Part shown: positions 1 to 8,618 of the stretch, piece by piece
Position numbering within the stretch: position 1 is the stretch's first letter
Layout of the letters: each line of letters starts with the position of its first letter
NCBI GenBank assembly: GCA_963777515.1
Contig: CAVZQU010000006.1
Location: 1 to 64,000, forward strand
Source: CAVSWT01 sp963777515
GTDB taxonomy: Bacteria > Bacteroidota > Ignavibacteria > Ignavibacteriales > Ignavibacteriaceae
Direction of reading: 5' to 3'
DNA length: 64,000 nt
Program-made: the position numbers and the translations under genes
Notes under the pieces: generated by a model
Database searches by the model: none
What the model was told of the DNA's origin: nothing
Seen by the model: the letters and a program-made list of their open reading frames with translations, nothing else

Positions 1-2
1 TA

Positions 3-896
3 AAAACAAATATCAATCGATTTCAGATTCAATATAGGGCTGCACAAAAAGACAAACAGATTGCCGAACAAAACTTATTGATTGAAAAGAAGCAGTCGAC
101 AATTAAAAGAGAAAATACTCTGCTTCTTTTTTCCTTAATTGGCATAATAGTTTTACTTGTACTAATTTTTTTAAGTTACAGATTATACAGGCAGCGAAAA
201 AAATTGCATGAACAATCAATATTAAATTTTCAGAAGGAACAGGAAGTTATTCGACTTAAAGCAACGATGGAAGGAAGGGAAGAAGAAAGAAAGCGGATAT
301 CAAGTGAAATGCATGATGATATTGGTTCATCACTTACGACTATTATGTATCTTTCAAGCAATTTAAATTCAAGAAATCAAAACGAAAACTCCACAACAAT
401 AAACAAAATTAAATTTACGGCAGAAACTGTAGTAGATAAAATGAATGAAATCATCTGGTCGATGAATAAAGATTATGATACTTTAGAAGACCTTATAACT
501 TATATCCGTTTTAATGCAGTCCAATTATTAGAAAACAATAATTTGAAATATCAAATAAATATGCCGGAATTTACACCTTCAATTAATTTAAGTGGAGAGA
601 AAAGAAGAAATATTTATTTAGTTGTCAAAGAAGCTGTGCATAACATAATTAAACATGCGGAAGCCTCGGAAGTGAGTTTAGATTTTATAGTCGATGATGA
701 ATTAAAAATAAATATTTGTGACAACGGCAAAGGATTTGACTTAAATAATATTAGCAAGTTTGGGAATGGTTTGAAGAACATGAAATATAGAATGGAAAGT
801 ATTGGAGGGGAGTTTTCAATTTTGCAAGCTGAAAAAACTATAGCAGCAATACGGTTCCCACTTCCCCAAACAGACAAAAACGGAATTACTATATAA
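3..896 (+). CDS. TPR-type sensor histidine kinase, 5'-truncated
   Basis: The reading frame is open to the left edge, so the gene starts outside the window; the TTG at 78 is not a credible start. Visible order: a charged coiled-coil stretch, one membrane helix (about nt 117-190), a HisKA_3-type H-box (ERKRISSEMHDDIGSSL, phospho-His codon 312-314), then a HATPase_c domain with an N-box (KEAVHNIIKHA), G1 (DNGKGFD) and G2 (GNGLKNM). This is the NarX/DesK-like class. In Bacteroidota, kinases with this coiled-coil/TM join usually carry periplasmic or cytoplasmic TPRs upstream; that part is inferred. The response regulator starts 45 bp downstream, so the two form a two-component pair. The input signal cannot be told from what is visible. 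Confidence 0.9.
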   Translation, partial: KTNINRFQIQYRAAQKDKQIAEQNLLIEKKQSTIKRENTLLLFSLIGIIVLLVLIFLSYRLYRQRKKLHEQSILNFQKEQEVIRLKATMEGREEERKRISSEMHDDIGSSLTTIMYLSSNLNSRNQNENSTTINKIKFTAETVVDKMNEIIWSMNKDYDTLEDLITYIRFNAVQLLENNNLKYQINMPEFTPSINLSGEKRRNIYLVVKEAVHNIIKHAEASEVSLDFIVDDELKINICDNGKGFDLNNISKFGNGLKNMKYRMESIGGEFSILQAEKTIAAIRFPLPQTDKNGITI

Positions 897-907
897 CATT
901 TGTTATA
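892..907. promoter_or_regulatory. dyad TATAACA-TT-TGTTATA, candidate operator
   Basis: A perfect 7-bp inverted repeat with a 2-bp centre overlaps the stop codon of the kinase and lies 35 bp before the response-regulator start. Closely similar sequences occur at 2873-2888 and, more weakly, at 8486-8501, each about 100-120 bp upstream of a gene. A site for the neighbouring LuxR-type regulator is possible. The TTTG inside could instead be part of a -7 promoter element. Confidence 0.3.
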
Positions 908-941
908 ATGAAACTGATAAATATTTTTATAATAATAAAGC

Positions 942-1577
942 ATGGAAAAAATAATTTCTGTTTGTGTAGTTGAAGATTTAGAAGATATTCGCCTTTCAGT
1001 AAAACAACTGCTTGATGAATCAAAAGAATTTTTATGCGTTGGTGCTTTTGAAAATGCAGAGGAAGCTGTTGATAAGCTGTTAGAAACAAAACCTGACATC
1101 GGTTTAATGGATATTAATCTCCCGGGAATGAGCGGCATTGAATGCATTCGGAGAGTAAAAAGCAAATGTCCTGAAACTCAATTCATGATGTTTACAATTT
1201 ATGAAGACAGTAACTCAGTTTATGAAGCACTGGCAGCTGGAGCCAATGGATACCTTCTTAAGAAAACACCTAAAAATAAAATTCTTGATGCATTGAAAGA
1301 ATTATATGAAGGCGGTTCGCCAATGAATATGCAGATTGCAAGAAAAGTAGTTGCTGCATTTCAAAAATCCTCGCAGGGGAGTAATGATATTAATATTCTA
1401 TCAAATAGAGAAAAAGAAGTTCTGCAGCTTTTATCTAAAGGATATTTATATAAAGAAATAGGAGAAAGGCTGAATATTTCTACCGGAACAGTCCGGCAGC
1501 ATATTCATAAAATTTATGAAAAGTTGCACGTGCAGAATCGAACTGAAGCCGTGAATAAATTTTATGGTAGAGAGTAG
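942..1577 (+). CDS. NarL/FixJ-family response regulator
   Basis: 211 residues: an N-terminal receiver domain followed by a LuxR-type helix-turn-helix. Receiver landmarks are the acidic pair E11/D12, phospho-acceptor D57 (LMDINLPGMSG), T85 and K107 (GYLLKK). The output domain (about 150-208) has LSNREKEVLQLLSKG...IGERLNISTGTVRQHIHKIYEKL, the usual GerE fold. It is the cognate partner of the HisKA_3 kinase just upstream and probably binds DNA as a phosphorylated dimer. Targets are unknown; the dyads at 892, 2873 and 8486 are candidates. Confidence 0.95.
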   Translation: MEKIISVCVVEDLEDIRLSVKQLLDESKEFLCVGAFENAEEAVDKLLETKPDIGLMDINLPGMSGIECIRRVKSKCPETQFMMFTIYEDSNSVYEALAAGANGYLLKKTPKNKILDALKELYEGGSPMNMQIARKVVAAFQKSSQGSNDINILSNREKEVLQLLSKGYLYKEIGERLNISTGTVRQHIHKIYEKLHVQNRTEAVNKFYGRE

Positions 1578-1609
1578 AGAAATCAGATCTTAGTAATTTA
1601 ATCCGGTAA

Positions 1610-2692
1610 TTATTGTTTTTTGTTTGATAAATGCTTAACAATATATTCTGCATCCTTTTTAACGCCTCCCAACAGTGATGAACTAATAGTATATTGAAAA
1701 TGTAAACCAAGAAAATAAATTCCAGGTGCTTTCTCGAAGACGCCTCTTTCATTAATTGGAAATGCTTTGTTATCAAAAATATCAAGTTTGATCCAATCAA
1801 AATTATATCTAAACCCTGTACACCAAATTATATTTTTTACATTTAGAGAAATATCTTTTTCAATCAAAGGATAGCCTTCTTTTACACCAATAGTTCTTCC
1901 TATTCTTTTTACTCCTGCTTTAAGCATTTTTTTATAAGTTGGCCTCAAGGCAAGATCACCATGTCTATAGCTTACTGCTTTTATTATTTTTCCTATAAAT
2001 GATTTAATTGGAATTTTAAAAACTGTAGCTGATAAGAAATGATAAATATCTATTCCTAAAATGTGTCTTGGAAATGTTCCGGTATTCGGGCCTGAAAGCC
2101 AAACATTAGTGTTAGAATTTTTTTGTTCGGCAATTTCTGCGGCTATCTGCAATCCCGAGCTGCCGGCACCTACAACTAATACATCTCCTTCTTTAAGCTG
2201 GGTAGGATTTTTATAATGGCTGGAATGAATTTGAAAAATAGATTCTGGCAAGTCAGAGGCAAATTCAGGGATATGTGGATTATGAAAAGCTCCGGTTGCT
2301 ACAATAACATTCTTTGCAAAATACGAGTCCGATTTAGTTTTTATTATGAATGAATGTTCTCTCCCTTCAAGACTAATTACTTCAGTATTAAAGCAAATAG
2401 GCAGATCAAATTCTTTTGAAAAATTTTCTAAAAAATCTGCTGTTTTATTTTTATCCGGCAGGTAATCCGGATCATCAGAAGGGAATTTCATCCCCGGAAG
2501 ATTATTATAAAAAGCAGGCGTGAATAATCTTAATGAATCCCAGCGTTCTCTCCAATTATCTCCTATTCTATTATCTTTTGTAAGGATAATAAAATTTTGA
2601 CCTAACTTTTTTAGATAGTAGCCAGCGGATAATCCCGCCTGGCCTGAACCGATAACAATAGTATCATATTTCGGAATATTTATTTCTTCCAT
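1610..2692 (-). CDS. flavin-containing monooxygenase-like oxidoreductase
   Basis: 360 residues. A Rossmann FAD-binding motif lies at the N-terminus (GSGQAG, residues 15-20, after a hydrophobic strand), a second nucleotide-binding motif GAGSSG near residue 172 for NADPH, an FMO-like signature around ATGAFHNPHIPEF, and a C-terminal CTGFRYNFDWI. This is the CzcO/YUCCA-like group of single-component FAD/NADPH monooxygenases. The substrate cannot be inferred. It converges on the response regulator (32-bp gap) and reads as a single gene. Start ATG at 2692; no strong ribosome-binding site is visible. Confidence 0.85.
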   Translation of the reverse strand: MEEINIPKYDTIVIGSGQAGLSAGYYLKKLGQNFIILTKDNRIGDNWRERWDSLRLFTPAFYNNLPGMKFPSDDPDYLPDKNKTADFLENFSKEFDLPICFNTEVISLEGREHSFIIKTKSDSYFAKNVIVATGAFHNPHIPEFASDLPESIFQIHSSHYKNPTQLKEGDVLVVGAGSSGLQIAAEIAEQKNSNTNVWLSGPNTGTFPRHILGIDIYHFLSATVFKIPIKSFIGKIIKAVSYRHGDLALRPTYKKMLKAGVKRIGRTIGVKEGYPLIEKDISLNVKNIIWCTGFRYNFDWIKLDIFDNKAFPINERGVFEKAPGIYFLGLHFQYTISSSLLGGVKKDAEYIVKHLSNKKQ

Positions 2693-2987
2693 ATTAGTGT
2701 CAAAGTATTTATTTGATAAAATTTTCTTTTAATGAATACATCTATTCACTGCTAATAAAAGTATCAATTATATTTTTTGCCTTCAATATAATATTAGTTA
2801 TATGTAAGGATCATCAACTAATAAATTCAATATATTTTAACATAGGTTAAAAACCCTGTAGAAAGAATGAACTATAACATTTGTTCTATTGAAGCGCCTG
2901 CCATCGAAGATTAATTTTGCCACCAAAATTCACTAACTATAAAACTTTTAAAATTTAATTAAGAATAAAAAATGGGATTAAATAATT
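2693..2987. other. intergenic region between divergent genes
   Basis: 295 bp of A+T-rich sequence between the minus-strand monooxygenase and the plus-strand membrane protein. It must hold both promoters. The only structure I can point to is the imperfect dyad TATAACA-TT-TGTTCTA at 2873-2888, 20 of 23 bases like the site at 892. No small gene or RNA was recognised. Confidence 0.4.
2873..2888. promoter_or_regulatory. dyad TATAACA-TT-TGTTCTA, candidate operator
   Basis: Second copy of the motif at 892-907 (arms matching at 6 of 7 positions), about 100 bp upstream of the gene at 2988. It may be a binding site for the nearby LuxR-type regulator. This rests on similarity alone. Confidence 0.3.
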
Positions 2988-3677
2988 ATGGAACTGTATG
3001 GACAAAAAAGTAAAAGCATACCTCAAAAGATTATTATACATATACTTGAAATTTTTTTCATAATACTTTCGTATTGGATATTATTTCTTCACGGCGGAGA
3101 CTTCATTCAAAATAAGCTTGGAATATATAATGCTGTAAATGCATTTAATAGGAGAATAATAATTTTTCTTTTCAACATTGTGATTTTTTTCAGGCTTGGG
3201 TTTATGATGTTTTATCTGCTTAAAAGAAAAATACCCTGGGAAGAAAGCATCAGTGTTCCCTTCGCATTTGCATTGTATTATCTCGGTTTCACATTGTTTG
3301 TTCTTCCAATAAATAAGAATATAGATTGGTTAGATTTTCTTGCCATAGCAATTTTTATTGAAGGATGCTTCACTAATACCGCAAGTGAATTATTAAGGGA
3401 TATTTGGAAACAAAAATATGAGAATAAAGGAAAGTTATATACAAAAGGATTATTCAAATATTCTGTACATATAAATTACTTTGGAGACTTACTCTGGGTT
3501 TCTGCTTACACGTTAATTACCAGAAATTTGTATTCAATAACAATTCCAATTTTTCTTTGCTGTTTCTTTGTATTCTTTAACATTCCAAAACTTGACGAAT
3601 ATCTTAAAGAAAAATATGGGGATGAATTTATGAAGTATTCTGCTAATACAAAAAAGTTAATACCGTTTATTTATTAA
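2988..3677 (+). CDS. membrane protein, DUF1295/isoprenylcysteine methyltransferase-like
   Basis: 229 residues with about six hydrophobic helices. The C-terminal third (GLFKYSVHINYFGDLLWVSAY ... LKEKYGDEFMKY) resembles the steroid 5-alpha-reductase C-terminal/DUF1295 and ICMT families, in which the motif G-L-[FW]-x-x-S-R-H-P-N-Y-[FL]-G carries the cofactor-binding His. Here the motif reads YSVHINYFG, so His, Asn and Tyr are kept but R and P are not. It is therefore a divergent member, and a lipid- or membrane-associated methyltransferase or reductase function is only a family-level guess. The next gene starts 35 bp on. Confidence 0.6.
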   Translation: MELYGQKSKSIPQKIIIHILEIFFIILSYWILFLHGGDFIQNKLGIYNAVNAFNRRIIIFLFNIVIFFRLGFMMFYLLKRKIPWEESISVPFAFALYYLGFTLFVLPINKNIDWLDFLAIAIFIEGCFTNTASELLRDIWKQKYENKGKLYTKGLFKYSVHINYFGDLLWVSAYTLITRNLYSITIPIFLCCFFVFFNIPKLDEYLKEKYGDEFMKYSANTKKLIPFIY

Positions 3678-3712
3678 TAACTGAAATTTAATAACTAATA
3701 GGAAAGAAAAAG

Positions 3713-4639
3713 ATGAAAGTTATATCTAAAACAAAATTAGATTTTAAGAGTCTTAATTCAATGTATTCAAATTCAATTGGTTTAACATCATGGAGTTTGC
3801 TTAAAACTCTTGTATTAATATTTTTAATAGCCTTTACTGTAGAAGGTCAAATTCCAAATGCCGGTTTTGAGAGCTGGACAAATGGAAACCCGGATGGATG
3901 GATAACCGACAATGATCCAGGTGACGGATTCGTGGCAATAACTCTTACTCCAAATTCACATTCGGGAAATGATGCTTTGATTGGTGCAGTTAAAACTTTG
4001 CAGGGATTTCCAATAAATCCAGTATTAAGTTCAGTATTTCCTTATTCGGAGAGGCCTTCAAATTTTAAAGGTTATTATAAATTCACTTCGGTAGGCTCTG
4101 ACTCACTTATTATTCTTGTTTCTTTTGGTAGCAGTAAAGATAGTGCCGGAAGAGGCGGCGGCGGAAGCATGGTTGTCAAAAATACCGTAAATGATTACAC
4201 AGAATTTAATATACCAATTTATTGGGCTTCACTAAACAATCCTGATTCTTGCATAATAAGTTTTACAGTTTTTCCATATTCTCCTGCTGCTCATGCAGGA
4301 ACATTTTTTATAATTGATGATCTTTCATTTACAAATAACACAACAAGTGTAAAGAATAATTTATCGCAATTACCACAAAGTTTTAATCTAAGTCAAAATT
4401 ATCCTAATCCATTTAATCCAACAACAACTATAGATTATCAAATACCCAAACAGTCTCATGTGAGGTTAAGCGTTTACGATATTCTTGGAAATAAAGTTGA
4501 AGATTTAGTGAATGAAAATAAGTCTGCTGGTAAATATTCTATTAATTTTAATGCGTCAAGTTTGTCAAGCGGGACCTACTTCTATCAATTGGAAGCCGGT
4601 AATTATATGCAGACAAAAAAATTAATCTTGATAAAATAA
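3713..4639 (+). CDS. secreted protein with T9SS type A sorting domain
   Basis: 308 residues. A hydrophobic signal segment (about residues 29-46, ending VEGQ) is preceded by an unusually long basic N-region. The start at 3713 has AGGAAAG 6 bp upstream. The mature part (IPNAGFESWTNGNPDGW...) looks like a carbohydrate-binding/jelly-roll domain of the kind common in T9SS cargo; no catalytic motif is seen. The C-terminal ~80 residues are a complete sorting domain: NYPNPFNPTTTIDYQI, VYDILGNKV, NASSLSSGTYFYQL, KKLILIK. By family knowledge such proteins cross the outer membrane by T9SS and are anchored or released after CTD cleavage. Confidence 0.75.
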   Translation: MKVISKTKLDFKSLNSMYSNSIGLTSWSLLKTLVLIFLIAFTVEGQIPNAGFESWTNGNPDGWITDNDPGDGFVAITLTPNSHSGNDALIGAVKTLQGFPINPVLSSVFPYSERPSNFKGYYKFTSVGSDSLIILVSFGSSKDSAGRGGGGSMVVKNTVNDYTEFNIPIYWASLNNPDSCIISFTVFPYSPAAHAGTFFIIDDLSFTNNTTSVKNNLSQLPQSFNLSQNYPNPFNPTTTIDYQIPKQSHVRLSVYDILGNKVEDLVNENKSAGKYSINFNASSLSSGTYFYQLEAGNYMQTKKLILIK

Positions 4640-4711
4640 AATCAATTCAATCTTATAACTAATAAGATAAGTTATATAGATAATTTAATTTACGATTGAG
4701 CTGGAAATAAT

Positions 4712-6968
4712 ATGAACCGTATAAAAATAATTGGAAATTTGTCTATTGTATTTTTTGCTTTGTGTATAACTATTGCACAAGGAGCAGATAATCAAAGAAG
4801 CATGATGAATTTAAACAAACCACTACGACCATCAAAAGTAAATTCAAACAAAGCTAATAGTAATCTTGATTTAGTCGGAAGATGGGCTTACGGTGCATGT
4901 TATGCTGTAAAAATTATTGGCAATTATGCTTTGATTGGAGATGGTTGTACCCTGGATATTGTAAACGTTAGTAATTTATCTTCTCCTCAAAAAGCAGCAG
5001 AATTAACAACTCCTTCAGTAGTAGAAGATATTTTTATTCAAGATAATTATGCTTTCATTGCAGATGGTTTTGCAGGATTAAGAATTCTCGATTTAACAAA
5101 TCCGGCATCACCGGTTGAAATAGGTTCTTTTGATAATGGTAATGAAGCAGCTTCAGTAATTATCAAAGGTAATTATGCATATCTTGCTTATGGTAATGAT
5201 GGTCTGAGGATTATTGATATAAGTAATCTTTCTGCTCCAACATCAGCAGGGAATTTTCCATCAGGTGGTTATGCAAAAGGAATATTTTTAAAAGGTAATT
5301 ACGCTTACTTGGCTGTGAGCGACAGCGGAATGAAAGTTATTGATGTAAGCAATCCTGTACAGCCTAAGCAAATTGGTTCTTACAATTCACAGGATATTTT
5401 AAGCCCTGACAATGCTGGTGGAGTTTATGTCGATAGTAATTATGCCTATCTCGCCGATGGGCTTAATGGTTTAGTAATTTTAGATGTAAGCAATCCAAAA
5501 TTACCTCAGCCGGTTTCAAGATTTTATGATATAAACGATATTGAAAATGAACTTGGTTTGCAGATCAGCGGTAATATTGCCTTTGTTTCAGATGATGTGA
5601 ATGGACTGAAAATAGTTGATATAAGTAATCCTTTATTACCGACCGAGATATCGAGTTATGAATCCGGCAGCAAAATTTCAAGTGTATGTGTTAATAAGAA
5701 TTATGCTTTCCTTGCAGCAGGAAATGAGGGTATGAAGATTTTGGATGTGAATAATCTTAATTCTCCAGTTGAAGTTGGAGGTTTTCAAACTGCAGGAGGA
5801 GAAGCTGTTGGAGTTAATGTAGTTGGAAATAATGCATACGTTGCCGATGGTGATTTTGGAATTAAAGTTATAGATGTCGAGAATCCGTCACAGCTTGTTT
5901 TAAAAGGTGGAACAAATAAAGGGAATTATGCCTGGAGAACATGTTTCCAAAATAATTATTTATATGTTGCGGACGGATATGATGGAATGAGAATATTTAA
6001 TGTTAGCGATCCTGCCAACCTGGTTGAAGAAGGAAATTATAATCCGGGCGGATATGCAGCGGGGATATATATTTCCGGGAATCAAGCTTTCCTAGCTGAT
6101 GGTACTGCAGGTTTATCGATTTTTGATATAAGTAATCCAGTTTCTATATCCTATGTAACAAATGGATATTTAAATGAATACGCTGAAAACGATGAAGATG
6201 TTTCAGTCGCAAATAATAATGCATTTCTAGTAGGAGGAGGGCCGACATTACTTCGCATTGATGATGTTACTAAACCATCATCGGTCAAAGAAGTTGGAAA
6301 ATTTACATTAGTAGGTGATTCACACTGCATATTCTTAAAGGATAATTATGCTTACATTGGAGATAATTTAGGTTTAGAAATTATTGATATAAGCAATACA
6401 GCTTCTCCAAATGAAATAGGCTACTATAATGCCGGCGATGATGTAGTCGGAGTTTGTGTTAGCGGCAATTATGCATACTTATCATGCGGATATAGCGGAT
6501 TAAAGATGGTGAATATTTCTGATCCATCATATCCAACAGAAGCTGGGTTTTATGATACAAAAGATTATGCATTTGATGTTAAAGTAATAGGAGATAAAAT
6601 TTATGTCGCAAATTTTGATGGCGGATTAGAAATATTAAAGAATACATTAATCACTGGAATAATAAATAATAAAACTAATCCAAATAAATTTGAACTATCA
6701 CAAAACTATCCTAATCCATTTAATCCAACGACAACAATTAAATATTCAATACCCCAACAAAACGTAGGGAACGAAAATTTTCGTGTCCGTACAACTAATT
6801 GTATATGACGTTCTCGGAAGAAAAGTTGCGACGCTTTTAAACGAAATCAAAGCACCGGGTAATTATGAAGTAAACTTGAATGCAAGTAATCTGGCAAGCG
6901 GAGTTTATTTTTATAGGTTGCAGGCAGGCAGTTTTGTGCAGACAAAGAAGATGATATTAATGAAGTAA
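4712..6968 (+). CDS. LVIVD-repeat secreted protein, frameshifted before its T9SS tail
   Basis: N-terminal signal peptide (IVFFALCITIAQG), then about 13 LVIVD-type beta-propeller repeats, each with a core like GNYAYLADGxxGLxIIDVSNPxxP (residues ~50-640). Such propellers usually serve protein or sugar contacts on the surface. The T9SS sorting domain begins NYPNPFNPTTTIKYSIP but reads into a wrong frame at 6785 and stops at 6808. The rest of the domain (VQLIVYDVLGRKV...KKMILMK) continues one frame over, to 6968. Compared with the parallel site at 10850, one extra G at about 6785 explains the shift. It falls exactly in a palindromic insert. Either a sequencing error or a real loss of the sorting signal. 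Confidence 0.8.
6764..6791. repeat. palindromic insert in T9SS sorting domain
   Basis: Between the KYSIP strand and the VQLIVYD strand the gene carries GTAG-GGAACGAAAATTTTCGT-g-TCC-GTAC. Without the extra G it would contain the perfect 20-bp palindrome GGAACGAAAATTTTCGTTCC. The same insert lies at the same codon position at 10829-10856, and a related one (GTAGGGGCACA...TGTGTCAGTAC) at 8174-8201. Confidence 0.7.
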
Positions 6969-6989
6969 ATTTTATAGTATCAGTATACT

Positions 6990-7028
6990 AAACCTCTGAT
7001 AGATTAAAAGTTTGTCAGAGGTTTTTTT
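6990..7028 (+). terminator. rho-independent terminator
   Basis: Stem AAACCTCTGA / TCAGAGGTTT with a 14-base loop, followed by a run of seven T. It lies 21 bp after the end of the sorting domain at 6968. Confidence 0.85.
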
Positions 7029-7246
7029 ATTAAATCTACTAAAATAATAATCACTAAAACTAGGTTTAAAAATTTTATTCAAAAGATTATCCTATAAAGA
7101 AAGCAATTTTAAATGATCTTATCTCTAATGCCTCTGTTTTCAAAAGTATAATTTTTTGTTTTATTTTAATCGAAAGTCTTAAGAAGTATTAAGATACTTC
7201 GATAATAATAAAAAGTATATACTATTTTTTCATAAGGGTGAAACAA

Positions 7247-8377
7247 ATGAAAACATCATTGGTACTAATGTTTTTTTTACCTCTTTCCGTTATGGCTAAT
7301 GTTAACCTTAGGGTTGTTTTAATTAGTAATCAAAATAATGATGGTTCAACCGGAACAATGGTCTTGCAAATGCAGGCAGAATCTGATGCCGGTGATATAA
7401 ACATTCAACAATTTAATGCAACATTTCTGGAAGACAATGTATTAAATGCATTGAATCCGGCAGGGGTATTTTCGGATGAATTATTTACAGCTCCTGATTA
7501 CTCTAATATTTTTGAAGTTTTTGAAGTCCATAACGGTAATGGAATTTATTCGTACTATGCTATAAGTACTAGTGGAAGTCCAACTCCTGGAATTATTAGC
7601 GGATCAGCATGGACTAACATTTACGACATAAGTATTACATATGATTTATCTGCAGGTCAAACTACTTCTTTCAGCTGGTCTTCAAAAAGTAGTGATATTT
7701 CAATCCAGCAATACTCGCCTTATGCTGACATTACAGTTAATTTAGGTGATGTGCCGTCTAACGTATCGGTTTCCCCATCACCTATGCCAGTTGAATTGAC
7801 AACATTTACAGCACAATATGTAGATCAAAAAGTATCTCTAAATTGGCAAACAGCAACAGAAGTAAATAATTATGGTTTTGAAATTGAGCGGACACCAATT
7901 ATTAGTAATCAATCACCAAAAGCCTGGGAGAAGATAGGTTTTGTTAATGGACATGGAAATAGTAATTCAATAAAGGAATATTCCTACATAGATAATTCAT
8001 TAACGGCATCAGGAAAATATTTATATAAATTAAAACAAATCGATAATAATGGAAATTTTGAATATTCAAAAACTATTGAAGTTGATTTTAATATTCCAAA
8101 TAGATTTAGCTTGGATCAAAACTATCCGAATCCATTTAATCCAACAACAACAATCAAATACTCCATCCCTATCGTAGGGGCACAACATACTGTGTCAGTA
8201 CAATTAAAAGTTTATGACATAATCGGAAGAGAAATTGCGACACTTGTAAATGAAAATAAAGCTCCAGGCAATTATCAAGTAAACTTTAACGCAAGCAGCC
8301 TTGCAAGCGGAGTTTATTTCTATGGGCTGCAGGCTGGTAGTTTTATACAAACGAAGAAAATGATTTTGATGAAATAA
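7247..8377 (+). CDS. secreted T9SS cargo protein, cohesin-like N-terminal domain
   Basis: 376 residues from the ATG at 7247, which has AAGGG 8 bp upstream; the GTG at 7238 overlaps that site and is unlikely. Signal peptide MKTSLVLMFFLPLSVMA. Residues ~20-175 form a beta-rich domain of unknown function. A segment PVELTTFTAQYVDQKVSLNW..ATEVNNYGFEIER (~180-270) follows, an FN3-like linker domain very common in T9SS cargo. The sorting domain (from ~285) carries a small palindromic insert (VGAQHTVS) between KYSIP and VQLKVYD. Role unknown; no enzymatic motif. Confidence 0.75.
   Translation: MKTSLVLMFFLPLSVMANVNLRVVLISNQNNDGSTGTMVLQMQAESDAGDINIQQFNATFLEDNVLNALNPAGVFSDELFTAPDYSNIFEVFEVHNGNGIYSYYAISTSGSPTPGIISGSAWTNIYDISITYDLSAGQTTSFSWSSKSSDISIQQYSPYADITVNLGDVPSNVSVSPSPMPVELTTFTAQYVDQKVSLNWQTATEVNNYGFEIERTPIISNQSPKAWEKIGFVNGHGNSNSIKEYSYIDNSLTASGKYLYKLKQIDNNGNFEYSKTIEVDFNIPNRFSLDQNYPNPFNPTTTIKYSIPIVGAQHTVSVQLKVYDIIGREIATLVNENKAPGNYQVNFNASSLASGVYFYGLQAGSFIQTKKMILMK
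8174..8201. repeat. degenerate palindromic insert in T9SS sorting domain
   Basis: GTAGGGGCACA-acatac-TGTGTCAGTAC within the sorting-domain coding region, in frame, at the same place in the protein fold as the inserts at 6764 and 10829. The arms pair as GTA/TAC and CACA/TGTG. Confidence 0.55.
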
Positions 8378-8412
8378 TTTTATTTAATTAAAAATAAGTT
8401 AATTATCTGTTT

Positions 8413-8443
8413 AAAAAGACGATTCATTGAATCGTCTTTTTTT
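8413..8443 (+). terminator. rho-independent terminator
   Basis: AAAAAGACGATTCA-ttg-AATCGTCTTTTTTT: an 11-12 bp stem with a T-run, 36 bp after the stop at 8377. Confidence 0.9.
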
Positions 8444-8485
8444 GTTTCAATAGATATTTCAATTTTTTAATAATAAAAAAATAAA

Positions 8486-8501
8486 TAGTTCATTTGTTCT
8501 A
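8486..8501. promoter_or_regulatory. candidate regulatory site upstream of the fibre gene
   Basis: TAGTTCA-TT-TGTTCTA shares ATTTGTTCTAT with the site at 2873. It is 118 bp before the gene at 8619 and has a TTTA 19 bp upstream of TTCATTTG, so it could equally be a weak promoter. Low certainty. Confidence 0.2.
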
Positions 8502-8618
8502 TATAAACTAAAGTTAAATTTCCTCATATTAAAAGAAATTTACTAACCAAAGCACTTTACTTCCAATTCTCTGCTGTTTTCTTCTGATATAAAAATTCTA
8601 ATAAAAATAGGAGAAGTC

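Noticed and set aside
614..1165. 183-codon minus-strand frame over the two-component genes
   Set aside because: Fully antisense to well-recognised kinase and response-regulator domains; no independent homology.
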